Positions 1 through 7,295 of a stretch of DNA of 64,000 nucleotides are shown one piece after another (the first letter of the stretch is position 1; each line of letters begins with the position of its first letter). The notes under the pieces are model-generated. The model was not told where the DNA came from and ran no database searches. It saw only the letters and a list, made by a program, of their open reading frames with translations. The DNA is from Ekhidna sp964289745 (lineage in GTDB: Bacteria > Bacteroidota > Bacteroidia > Cytophagales > Cyclobacteriaceae), in contig CAXYMM010000001.1 in assembly GCA_964289745.1 (NCBI GenBank), forward strand, positions 1 to 64,000, written 5' to 3'. Position numbers and translations under genes: made by a program.

Positions 1-723
1 TTTGCCGCCTCATCTGGCAATCTGGAAGAATTTAGAAAGAATGCCCAAGATCAGAATCTTAATGTTATAAAAGGAACGAAACTGACAAATAGTACAGAAA
101 GAGTAGGAGCATTAAGAGAGGCTCGAGGCTTGGTATCATGGCTTTACAATGAGGCAGAGGTTGGTTCTGTTTCAGGTGTAAAAGAAATTGACAATCAATA
201 TGTAGTAGCAGTTATGACAAGTGAGCAGCCAGAGGGTACTGCCAACTTGAATGATGTAAGAAACCAAGTAGAGCGAAAAGTAAGAAATGAGAAAAAAGCA
301 GAATTGGTCATTGCCAAGCTTAACAAGGCTAAAACGGAAGATATGACTGAAACTGCCGAAGCTTACGGGGAAGAGGCAAAAAGCGGAGTAGCAGATGTGC
401 AGCTTTTTTCCAATAGTATCAACGGGATTGGCTATTGTCCCGAAGGAATAGGGCTGGCGTTCTCTTTAGATGAAGAGGAGGTGACAAATGCCTTTGCTAT
501 TCAAGACGGAGTAATCATAATGAAGCTTATCGCCAAAGAGTTTCCTTCTGACATAGAGGATTATTCGCAATATGCACTGCAAGCAACAGCTCAGCGACTT
601 GGTGGGAACGCACTCATCGCCGATTTTCCACTCTCCTATTTTCGGTTATTCGTTTCCAGCAATTTAGACAATGCAGTAAAAGAACTTGCGGAGATCGAAG
701 ACATGCGTTATAAGTTTTTTTAA
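1..723 (+). CDS. SurA/PpiD-like periplasmic peptidyl-prolyl isomerase, C-terminal part
   Basis: The reading frame is open from base 1, so this is the 3' part (about 240 residues) of a larger gene that begins upstream of the window. The tail resembles the C-terminal half of the Bacteroidota PpiD/SurA-like foldases: charged helical stretches rich in N, E and K (for example the segment around VERKVRNEKKAELVIAKL) and the characteristic ending DMRYKFF. Family members are membrane-anchored periplasmic chaperones with a parvulin domain; the parvulin core and anchor are not in view here. It leads a co-directional run of housekeeping genes. The assignment rests on tail composition and ending, so the family is likely but catalytic activity cannot be judged. 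Confidence 0.7.
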   Translation, partial: FAASSGNLEEFRKNAQDQNLNVIKGTKLTNSTERVGALREARGLVSWLYNEAEVGSVSGVKEIDNQYVVAVMTSEQPEGTANLNDVRNQVERKVRNEKKAELVIAKLNKAKTEDMTETAEAYGEEAKSGVADVQLFSNSINGIGYCPEGIGLAFSLDEEEVTNAFAIQDGVIIMKLIAKEFPSDIEDYSQYALQATAQRLGGNALIADFPLSYFRLFVSSNLDNAVKELAEIEDMRYKFF

Positions 724-784
724 AAATTGATATTCATGTCGCCACCTCAGAACCTTTAGGGTTATTTTTTATTTATATTGGGAC

Positions 785-1045
785 ATGAGTTGGGACGAAC
801 AAGCTTTTAAAGAAAAATTGGAGAATAGCCACACATTTCCAGGGTCGTACATTTTCAAATTTATAATCAAATCAAATCAACAAGAGCAAGTGAAGTCATT
901 GGTAGATGGGGCAGAGATCAGACTAAAACCTAGCTCTAGAAACAAATATTTAAGCATTACCATTCAAAAAACAATGGCTTCAAGCCAAGAGGTGGTCGAT
1001 GTTTATAATAAAGCGTTTAAAATTGAGGGAATCATATCATTATAA
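785..1045 (+). CDS. DUF493 family small protein (YbeD-like)
   Basis: An 86-residue protein matching the DUF493/YbeD fold, a small ACT-like alpha/beta protein of unknown function that is widespread in Bacteroidota. Family features visible are the N-terminal FKEKLENSHTFPGSYIFKFI segment and the later strand YLSITIQKTM. Length is normal for the family. It overlaps the next gene by one base (TAATG), which suggests translational coupling with the pterin dehydratase. The ATG at 785 is the only sensible start. No catalytic role is known for the family, and none is inferred. Confidence 0.85.
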   Translation: MSWDEQAFKEKLENSHTFPGSYIFKFIIKSNQQEQVKSLVDGAEIRLKPSSRNKYLSITIQKTMASSQEVVDVYNKAFKIEGIISL

Positions 1046-1281
1046 TGAGTTGGATAGAAAAAGGTAATCGATTAACAAAGACATTTGAGTTCAAAGACTT
1101 TGTAGAAGCTTTTGGGTTTATGACCAAGGTGGCCATAGTGGCAGAAAAGCTGAATCATCATCCGAATTGGAGCAACATCTATAACACTGTGTCATTTGAA
1201 CTCAATACACATGATGCGGGAGACATCATAACGGAGAAAGATCATGAATTAGCCTTAGAAATTGATGCGCTAATAGGGTAA
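1045..1281 (+). CDS. 4a-hydroxytetrahydrobiopterin dehydratase (PCD/DCoH family)
   Basis: A 78-residue pterin-4a-carbinolamine dehydratase. The family dehydrates 4a-hydroxytetrahydropterin, recycling the cofactor of aromatic amino acid hydroxylases; some bacterial homologues act in pterin or molybdopterin metabolism instead. The signature is clear: KLNHHPNWSNIYNTVSFEL holds the two catalytic histidines of the HHP motif and the conserved tryptophan, followed by a helix with the expected T-x-KD-x-ELA pattern. It is slightly shorter at the N-terminus than many members (about 95 residues) but the active-site half is complete. The start overlaps the DUF493 stop by one base. Confidence 0.9.
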   Translation: MSWIEKGNRLTKTFEFKDFVEAFGFMTKVAIVAEKLNHHPNWSNIYNTVSFELNTHDAGDIITEKDHELALEIDALIG

Positions 1282-1383
1282 TGAAATATTTTCAAACAGT
1301 GGTTTTTTTGAAAAAAGGTTGATAAAAAAGCTTGAAATCCATGCTCCTGAGACTTATTTTCTATAATTCTGATCGTTTTATAT

Positions 1384-2061
1384 ATGTCGAGTGGTAAGCT
1401 GTATTTAGTACCCACCCCTATTGGTAACCTTGGAGATATGACCTTTAGAGCGGTTCAGCTTTTAAAGAAGGTTGACTTAATCTTAGCAGAAGATACACGT
1501 ACATCTAGCGTACTTTTTAAGCACTACGAAATTGACACACCAGCACACAGCCTTCATACACACAATGAACACAAGAAGGTAACCGAGATAGTGCAATGGC
1601 TAAAAGAGGGCAGGAATATCGCCCAGGTATCAGATGCTGGTACTCCTGGCATTTCGGATCCTGGTTTTTTACTTGTAAGGGCAGCACTAGCAGATAATAT
1701 TGAGGTAGCATCGCTCCCAGGGGCTACCGCCTTCGTTCCAGCTCTGATAAAATCTGGGTTTCCAACCGATCGCTTCATATACGAAGGCTTCTTGCCGCAT
1801 AAAAAGGGACGAAAATCACGAATTGAAGCTTGGAAAGAAGAAAAAAGAACAATTGTTTTCTATGAATCACCTCACCGATTGATAAAGGCATTAGAACAAA
1901 TGAAGGAGATTCTTGGGGAGGAAAGAACTCTCTCCGTTTCAAGGGAGTTAACAAAAAAATTTGAAGAGACCTTAACAGGTTCTATTCAAAGGATTCTATC
2001 TTACTTTGAATCTAAGCCTTTAAAGGGAGAATTTGTTATCGTAGTAGAGGGTGTCCAATGA
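1384..2061 (+). CDS. rsmI: 16S rRNA (cytidine(1402)-2'-O)-methyltransferase
   Basis: RsmI of the tetrapyrrole-methylase-like fold, which 2'-O-methylates C1402 in the 16S rRNA decoding centre using S-adenosylmethionine. Visible landmarks are the N-terminal LYLVPTPIGNLGDMTFRA, the AEDTRTS motif, the SAM-binding stretch SDAGTPGISDPG and the LPGATAFVPALI segment. At 225 residues it is close to the shorter Bacteroidota version without the long C-terminal extension. It overlaps the following inositol phosphatase gene by four bases (ATGA), so the two are probably co-translated. Confidence 0.95.
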   Translation: MSSGKLYLVPTPIGNLGDMTFRAVQLLKKVDLILAEDTRTSSVLFKHYEIDTPAHSLHTHNEHKKVTEIVQWLKEGRNIAQVSDAGTPGISDPGFLLVRAALADNIEVASLPGATAFVPALIKSGFPTDRFIYEGFLPHKKGRKSRIEAWKEEKRTIVFYESPHRLIKALEQMKEILGEERTLSVSRELTKKFEETLTGSIQRILSYFESKPLKGEFVIVVEGVQ

Positions 2062-2846
2062 ACCGTGAAAGAATCGTATATCATGTAGTGGAAGTAGCTA
2101 AAAGAGTCGGAGCTTTTATCAGAGATGAAAGAAAGTCTTTTTCGTACGAAAAGGTTGAATTCAAGAAAAGTAAGAGCAACTTGGTATCTTATGTAGACAG
2201 AGGCGCTGAGCAAAGAATTTTAGAAGGAATACAATCGCTCATTCCTGAGGCAGGCTACATTACAGAAGAGGAGCAGACCAATCAGGAAAAGAAAGAATAC
2301 ACATGGATCATTGATCCGCTAGACGGTACCACCAACTTTGTACACGGCATCCCAAACTATTGTGTAAGCATTGGTCTTATGTATGAAAAGGAAATCATAC
2401 TTGGGGTGGTCTATGAAGTGGTAAATAGTGAGTGCTTCTATGCCTGGAAGGGTGGCGGAGCTTACCTGAACCATCAGCCCATAAGAGTATCCAAAGCTAC
2501 CGAAGTAAGTGAGGTAGTACTCGCTACAGGTTTTCCCTATCACAATTTTGAGAAGCTCGAAGAGTATTTTAAAATACTCAACCAACTAATGAAAAACACA
2601 CAAGGCCTGAGAAGAATGGGTAGTGCGGCTGCAGACATGGCATATGTAGCCTGTGGCCGCTATGGAGGTTTTTTTGAGTACAACCTCAATTCCTACGACA
2701 TCGCAGCAGGCATTGTCTTGGTACAAGAAGCGGGGGGAACTGTTACAGATTTTAAGGGAGGAACGGATTATCTCTTTGGAAAGGAACTAGTTGCTGGTGG
2801 AAATATTCAACCAGAGTTATTGAAAACCATAAAACAACATTGGTAA
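2058..2846 (+). CDS. Inositol monophosphatase family protein
   Basis: A 262-residue member of the inositol monophosphatase/FIG superfamily of magnesium-dependent, lithium-sensitive phosphatases. The metal-binding motifs are intact: ITEEE (first motif), IDPLDGTTNFVHGIPNY (second) and SYDIAAGIVLVQEAGG (third). The substrate in bacteria is often inositol-1-phosphate or a related sugar phosphate, but it cannot be told from sequence. It overlaps rsmI by four bases and is followed two bases later by ispF, so it sits in the middle of a tight operon. Likely cytoplasmic: there is no signal peptide. Confidence 0.93.
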   Translation: MNRERIVYHVVEVAKRVGAFIRDERKSFSYEKVEFKKSKSNLVSYVDRGAEQRILEGIQSLIPEAGYITEEEQTNQEKKEYTWIIDPLDGTTNFVHGIPNYCVSIGLMYEKEIILGVVYEVVNSECFYAWKGGGAYLNHQPIRVSKATEVSEVVLATGFPYHNFEKLEEYFKILNQLMKNTQGLRRMGSAAADMAYVACGRYGGFFEYNLNSYDIAAGIVLVQEAGGTVTDFKGGTDYLFGKELVAGGNIQPELLKTIKQHW

Positions 2847-2847
2847 T

Positions 2848-3330
2848 ATGAAACCAAATATACGAGTAGGTTACGGATACGATGTTCACGCTTTAGCAGA
2901 AGGGGTCGATTTTTGGTTAGGAGGTATTCAAATACCACATACCCATGGAGCTTACGGGCATTCCGATGCAGATGTACTTATCCATGTCATTTGCGATGCG
3001 TTACTAGGTGCTACAAACATGCGAGATATTGGGTTTCGCTTCTCCGATAAAGACCCTCAGTATAAGGGAATTGACAGTAAGATTCTGTTAAAAAAAGTGA
3101 TAGAACTCATTACAGAAAAGGGTTATCTAGTCAGTAATATAGATTCTACAATATGCCTTCAGCACCCAAAGGTAAATCCGCATATTCCAGAGATGAAAAA
3201 AACGCTTGCCAAGATTATGAATATAAATGAGGAGGATATTTCCATTAAAGCAACCACAACGGAAAAGCTAGGCTTTGTGGGTAAAGAAGAAGGCATAGCA
3301 GCTCATGCTGTAGTTTTGATCTATAAATAA
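2848..3330 (+). CDS. ispF: 2-C-methyl-D-erythritol 2,4-cyclodiphosphate synthase
   Basis: IspF of the MEP isoprenoid pathway, which converts CDP-methylerythritol 2-phosphate to the cyclic diphosphate. The 160-residue length is normal. Zinc ligands are in the N-terminal GYGYDVHAL motif and in the HSDADVLIHVICDALLGA motif. The C-terminal segment KATTTEKLGFVGKEEGIAAH is the family substrate-binding ending. Its stop codon overlaps the first base of mnmD (TAATG). It may help supply the isoprenoid precursors used by lycopene cyclase further along the window. Confidence 0.97.
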   Translation: MKPNIRVGYGYDVHALAEGVDFWLGGIQIPHTHGAYGHSDADVLIHVICDALLGATNMRDIGFRFSDKDPQYKGIDSKILLKKVIELITEKGYLVSNIDSTICLQHPKVNPHIPEMKKTLAKIMNINEEDISIKATTTEKLGFVGKEEGIAAHAVVLIYK

Positions 3331-4001
3331 TGTTGCTTAAAATCATTACCACTGAAGATGGGTCTCATAGCTTGCTTCATGAAGAGCTAAAGGAAACGTA
3401 TCACTCTACACGAGGGGCTAGGGGTGAGTCCCTTCATGTTTTTATTAAGGAAGGTTTGGAAACCTGGAGTAGATATAATGAAACTTCTGAAATAAAAATT
3501 TTAGAAGTGGGGTTGGGAACAGGACTCAATGCATTTTTATCGGCAAATTGGGCCAAGGCAAACCAACGGAAAATCTATTTTACATCTCTTGAACCTTTTC
3601 CCATACAAAAAGAAGTTTACGAGAACCTCAACTACTTTGTCTCCGCTCAGGAAAGGGCACTATTCCTAGCCATTCATGATGCTAAATGGGAGAAGACAGC
3701 AAAGCTCACATCAAACTTTGAACTCTTAAAAACCGCCTCCACGCTTGAAAAATTTATTACTTCCAGCACATACAATCTAATTTTTTTTGACGCCTTTGCT
3801 CCAAGTAAGCAACCTGAAGTATGGTCAAATAGCAATTTGAAAAAGTGCTACTCATGGTTAGAAAAAAAAGGATTTTTGACTACCTACTGTGCCCAAGGTC
3901 AGTTTAAGCGAAATCTAAAAGAGGTCGGATTTAGCGTAGAAACACTTCAGGGTGCAATGGGAAAGAAAGAAATGGTGAGAGCAGTCAAAAAACTTTGTTA
4001 G
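3330..4001 (+). CDS. mnmD: tRNA (5-methylaminomethyl-2-thiouridine34)-methyltransferase MnmD
   Basis: A 223-residue SAM-dependent methyltransferase of the MnmC-like DUF752 family. The SAM-binding loop is ILEVGLGTGLNAFLSA and the acidic catalytic motif is FFDAFAPSKQPEVWS. The C-terminal GFSVETLQGAMGKKEM segment is also typical. In proteobacteria this domain is fused to the FAD-dependent MnmC1 oxidase; here it stands alone, as in Bacteroidota and Firmicutes, where it performs the last methylation of the wobble-uridine modification. It is the last gene of the leading operon; the following 800 bases have no intact gene. Confidence 0.92.
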   Translation: MLLKIITTEDGSHSLLHEELKETYHSTRGARGESLHVFIKEGLETWSRYNETSEIKILEVGLGTGLNAFLSANWAKANQRKIYFTSLEPFPIQKEVYENLNYFVSAQERALFLAIHDAKWEKTAKLTSNFELLKTASTLEKFITSSTYNLIFFDAFAPSKQPEVWSNSNLKKCYSWLEKKGFLTTYCAQGQFKRNLKEVGFSVETLQGAMGKKEMVRAVKKLC

Positions 4002-4808
4002 TTCGTATTTCGTTCGACTCTAAACACAAACCTGTAGATCTATTTTGCCACTTTGGCGGCATTTAGCAATTCTTACACCATTATAGATTTCCTGAACAAT
4101 TAAAATAGCACTTGCTTATTCAATTAGCTCCAAGTATGGTATTGTAACTATGATTACAGTACCCCATTTCATAAGCATAGGGGAAATTCCATCAAGCAAG
4201 ACTTATTCTCCCTTTTTAGCACTATTTCAAAGCCCATAGGCCAAAGAAATACTTATTCGAACGTGACGAAAAAGAAAAAAGGAGCTACAATGAGCTGTAA
4301 AGAAAATGGAAATTCAAAAGAAGATACAAACATTGTGAAGCCAATCCAAATTGATATACGCGAGTAGAAAAAGTTGGTATGAGGTGACCTGTTCTTTGGA
4401 TTAGTTGGTAGATAGGAATATGTTCGAAAGGTAGGTAATGCGAACCGCGCGCATTAGACGGACAGTAGAAAATATTAATCAGTAAAATCGATGGAAAATA
4501 ATTTTGATCAGAACGGATTTACAGTACTCAAAGGCTTGCTATCGCAAGAAAAAATAGGAATGAAGTAAAACTACCTTTAATAAAATTCACTGTCCGAAAC
4601 CGACTAAAGTTGGTTTGGTTTTCTATTCATTTAAGGGGATAGCCAGTATGAAAAGCGAATAACACATTGATTCGATTAGGTGGAGCTGTAACGAACCCTT
4701 TGCCCCACCTTCCACAGCGATTGACGCTACACAGAAGGCTCTTCTTCAAAATAGCTGTAAAAAAGCGTAAATAATTGACACTTTTACAAAATTGTATGCC
4801 ATCCGAAA
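4002..4808. other. Long spacer with probable gene debris
   Basis: About 800 bases with no intact gene between mnmD and the START-like gene. All frames are broken by frequent stops. Two short open stretches stand out: a 24-codon ORF with a purine-rich GGAGC leader ending near 4366, not recognised, and a PhyH-like fragment at 4491-4568 described separately. No clear terminator for mnmD is visible. The texture fits an old, heavily deleted gene rather than regulatory DNA. Confidence 0.4.
4491..4568 (+). pseudogene. Possible remnant of a phytanoyl-CoA dioxygenase-like gene (N-terminus only)
   Basis: Twenty-five codons read MENNFDQNGFTVLKGLLSQE followed by a few more residues and a stop. The pattern of F-x-x-NGF-x-VLKGLLS-x-E is what PhyH-type Fe(II)/2-oxoglutarate dioxygenases show at their N-terminus, where the family usually continues for some 230 more residues. 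Nothing matching the metal-binding H-x-D...H core was found downstream before the next gene. The match is short, so it may be chance; it is called only because neighbouring spacers hold clearer fossils. Confidence 0.35.
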
Positions 4809-5255
4809 TTATTTAGAACGACATTGAAATACTCGCTTATAAATTGGCTTGCGATATAAAAACTGGGCTAGCAAAGCTGGATAAAGTAAGATATCGGTAA
4901 GAATAGTACCTGTTGTAAATGTGATATCATCGATGATTTGGGACTTACCTTCCTTTGAAAGAACGATGTGTTTGTGTTTCCATGATTTCAAAAAAAAGGG
5001 TAGCTCAGTTCCCATATCAACAAAAAACCACTCTGATTCACTTATATGGTCTTCGGTAATATCGCTAACCCAACGTTGCCTAAACAGAAGAAAATTGAGT
5101 TGAAGCGAAACTTTATTGCCAGTTTGGCAGCCATCAAACTGTAATAATTTAATAGGTGGAAAAGAAGGGGTTAATGCCAAAAATAAATCTTTTGTAAATC
5201 CCTTTTTGACCTCACTCAAAGAGGCATTTACGCTCGTTCTGATTGTGAACTTCAT
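4809..5255 (-). CDS. START/SRPBCC-like ligand-binding protein, uncharacterised
   Basis: A 148-residue cytoplasmic protein starting at the internal ATG of MKFTIRTSVN; the frame is open 20 codons further upstream but that part overlaps the spacer and lacks family character. The pattern (alternating strands at the N-terminus, a central W-FVDMGTELPFF-KSWKHKH segment, ITFTTGT and a C-terminal helix ending in RKPIYKRVF) is that of Bacteroidota SRPBCC/polyketide-cyclase-like proteins, whose ligand is generally unknown. It is transcribed away from a dead acetyltransferase that begins 52 bases from its start. No partner gene suggests a function. Confidence 0.65.
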   Translation of the reverse strand: MKFTIRTSVNASLSEVKKGFTKDLFLALTPSFPPIKLLQFDGCQTGNKVSLQLNFLLFRQRWVSDITEDHISESEWFFVDMGTELPFFLKSWKHKHIVLSKEGKSQIIDDITFTTGTILTDILLYPALLAQFLYRKPIYKRVFQCRSK

Positions 5256-5306
5256 AGTAGCATTGCTAACTTTAAATGAGCTAATAAGTTTTCCTAAATC
5301 GTCAAA

Positions 5307-5791
5307 ATGATACAAAGTGCATATAGAACCAATGCAAAAGTCACTCGGGAGAGGAACAATTTTTATATTCTAAACACTCATACAATTTTTGAGAATGCGC
5401 CAGTCGATGAGCTGGAAATAATCATGAGAATTGGAAAAGTGCAGCAAGCGTTGCATTTACTATGAAATGCCTTAAAAATAAATGAAACGATTATAGGGTA
5501 TGCTTATGCCAGACAATGGAATCTGCGGCAGGCTTATGTAAAAACCATTGAAACTATCTTTTAGCTCCGCCTCAATCTTTTTGTGAAAGACTATGAAGGC
5601 TTCTTGTATCAAAAATCTTTTAGAAGAACTGAAAAGGGCTGGCTATCATGCCATATTCGTTAGCATTTCACTTCCAAGCGCAAGCTAAACTGGGCTTCAC
5701 GAAAGTTGAACATTTTAAATAAGTCAGAAATAAGTTTGAAAGATGGAATGAAGTGGGTTTTTGGTAAGGTGTTTTTGATCCAGAAGAATAA
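5307..5791 (+). pseudogene. Decayed phosphinothricin-type GNAT N-acetyltransferase
   Basis: Read through frame changes and stops, this stretch reconstructs most of a phosphinothricin acetyltransferase-like GNAT protein. From 5307 the frame gives MIQSAY..., then YILNTHTIFENAPVDELEII, equivalent to the family's IYN...F...P segment. After a stop comes GYAYARQWNLRQAYVKTIET, the diagnostic YA-x-x-W-x-x-R-x-AY-x-x-T-x-E core. In another frame follow LLEELKRAGYHAIFVSISLP, then KLGFTKVEHFK, a stop and KFERWNEVGFW. The acetyl-CoA-binding loop Q/R-x-x-G-x-G/A is missing or scrambled. At least three lesions are needed, so it cannot encode an active enzyme. It is divergent from the START-like gene. Confidence 0.88.
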
Positions 5792-5890
5792 TCGCAGTTT
5801 TTTGCTTAAGAACTGGGCTAGTCTGTGTTTTATAGTACTACTATTTAAGCAGAATTGCCGAGCTAGTCATTTGTTACCTAAATTTTCCAC

Positions 5891-6565
5891 ATGAAACCTT
5901 TCGCTTCCGCATTATTAAACTTTTACAAGAACCTCGAACCTCCAGATGGCTTGCCTAAGGACGTGAAAGTAATGAGCCCGTACCAAGATGAAGAGACCTT
6001 CAAAATAGTTTCTGCATTTTATCAAAAATATTATGATGATATGAACGAACGATTTATCTGCTTTGGAATCAATCCAGGACGATTTGGGGCAGGGATTACT
6101 GGCGTCCCTTTTACAGATCCCATTAGGCTCTCAGAGGTCTGTGGTATTAAAAATAAGTTTGAACAAAAAACTGAACTCTCCTCCAAGTTCATTTATGAGA
6201 TGATCTTCGCTTATGGTGGTCCAAAATCTTTTTACAGCAAGTTTTATATCTCAGCCGTATCGCCTCTAGGCTATATAAGAAAAGGCACCAACCTAAATTA
6301 TTATGACATTAAAGGGTTCAAAGCACTTTTTGAAAACTACACGGTTAATAAAATAAAGAAACAACTTTCGCTTGGTATTTCTACCAAAGTGGCTTTTAGC
6401 ATTGGCAAAGGTCAAAACATTAAATACCTCTACTGGCTTAATAAAAAGCATAAACTGTTCAATCAAATCATACCACTCCCACATCCAAGGTGGGTTATGC
6501 AGTATCGTTTGAAACAAAAAGAAGAATACATCAGAGAATATTTAAGTGCATTTAATGCATGTTGA
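5891..6565 (+). CDS. SMUG2-type uracil-DNA glycosylase family protein
   Basis: A 224-residue protein of the uracil-DNA glycosylase superfamily, close in pattern to the DUF4918/SMUG2 group described from Bacteroidota. Motif I is GINPGRFGAGITGVPFTDP, which matches the SMUG G-x-NPG-P/R-FG-x-x-x-TGVPF loop, and motif II is LPHPRWVMQYR near the C-terminus, supplying the catalytic histidine. Such enzymes excise uracil or oxidised pyrimidines from DNA in base excision repair. It stands alone between two degraded spacers. The motifs are intact, so activity is plausible; the exact base preference is inference. Confidence 0.85.
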   Translation: MKPFASALLNFYKNLEPPDGLPKDVKVMSPYQDEETFKIVSAFYQKYYDDMNERFICFGINPGRFGAGITGVPFTDPIRLSEVCGIKNKFEQKTELSSKFIYEMIFAYGGPKSFYSKFYISAVSPLGYIRKGTNLNYYDIKGFKALFENYTVNKIKKQLSLGISTKVAFSIGKGQNIKYLYWLNKKHKLFNQIIPLPHPRWVMQYRLKQKEEYIREYLSAFNAC

Positions 6566-7295
6566 AATTATTGGTAGACTCTACGAAAAAATTCGAAAAT
6601 GGATTGTGAAGTAAGCTAGTAATCTGATGCAGACAAGCAAATGAATGCTAACCCTTTTCTCAAAATCCATGACAATCTAAAATTATAATTATTTAATGCA
6701 GTATGTGTAATGGTCTGTCTGATTCAGGGCTTAATTTTTCTGTAGAGGACTGATTCCTTCTTGAAGATGCTTCTTTCAGAAGAACTGATTAACTAAAATA
6801 AGGCTTTAAACCATTCTTTCGGGGTTTCTACATTGTTAGGCGTGTCTTGTCTACTCATAGATCATCCACCATTTCCTAAGCAAAGAGTATGCTTAGAAAT
6901 AGGTTTTAGCTGATGAAAATCGAAAAATCAACCCAGAAACGTTGGTAGACTTTGATCGTTTTTCTGAAAAATAAACCAAAACCGAGAATGACAAACTTTT
7001 TCTACATTGCTAATACACCTAATGTCAACTAATTCTGCCTTATCTCAAGGGCATTATATCTTAAACGCAAGAATTATATAGCTCTTATTTGGGACGGGTC
7101 ATGACCTCTACCTACATTTATTTATAGCTTCTTTAGTGTTATTTTTGAATGGTTTTGAGTGGTCGATATTTCTAATTAGTAGTTCAAAAACGAACACCCT
7201 AGTGTATATTTAATGATATAAGTAATTTACTTATAGATATTTACAATTTTTGGCACGCTCTTAGTCCATTTCAAGAGATACTCAACTTAAAGAAT
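6566..7295. other. Gene-poor spacer upstream of the FtsX-like permease
   Basis: Some 730 bases with stops in all frames. No protein fossil could be recognised. The last 120 bases look regulatory: an inverted GTTC...GAAC element and a sigma-54-like TGGCAC box (annotated separately) precede the permease start. The remainder gives no readable signal. Confidence 0.4.
7182..7266 (+). promoter_or_regulatory. Inverted repeat plus sigma-54-like promoter for the permease
   Basis: The element GTTCAAAAACGAAC at 7182-7195 has inverted GTTC/GAAC arms. About 55 bases further on, TTTTTGGCACGCTCTTAGT (7248-7265) carries the TGGCAC half of a -24 box with a weaker TAGT instead of TTGC at the -12 position. The ATG of the permease lies 30 bases downstream. 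Sigma-54 promoters pair a -24/-12 element with an upstream activator site, which this arrangement resembles. The -12 mismatch lowers confidence. Confidence 0.4.
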
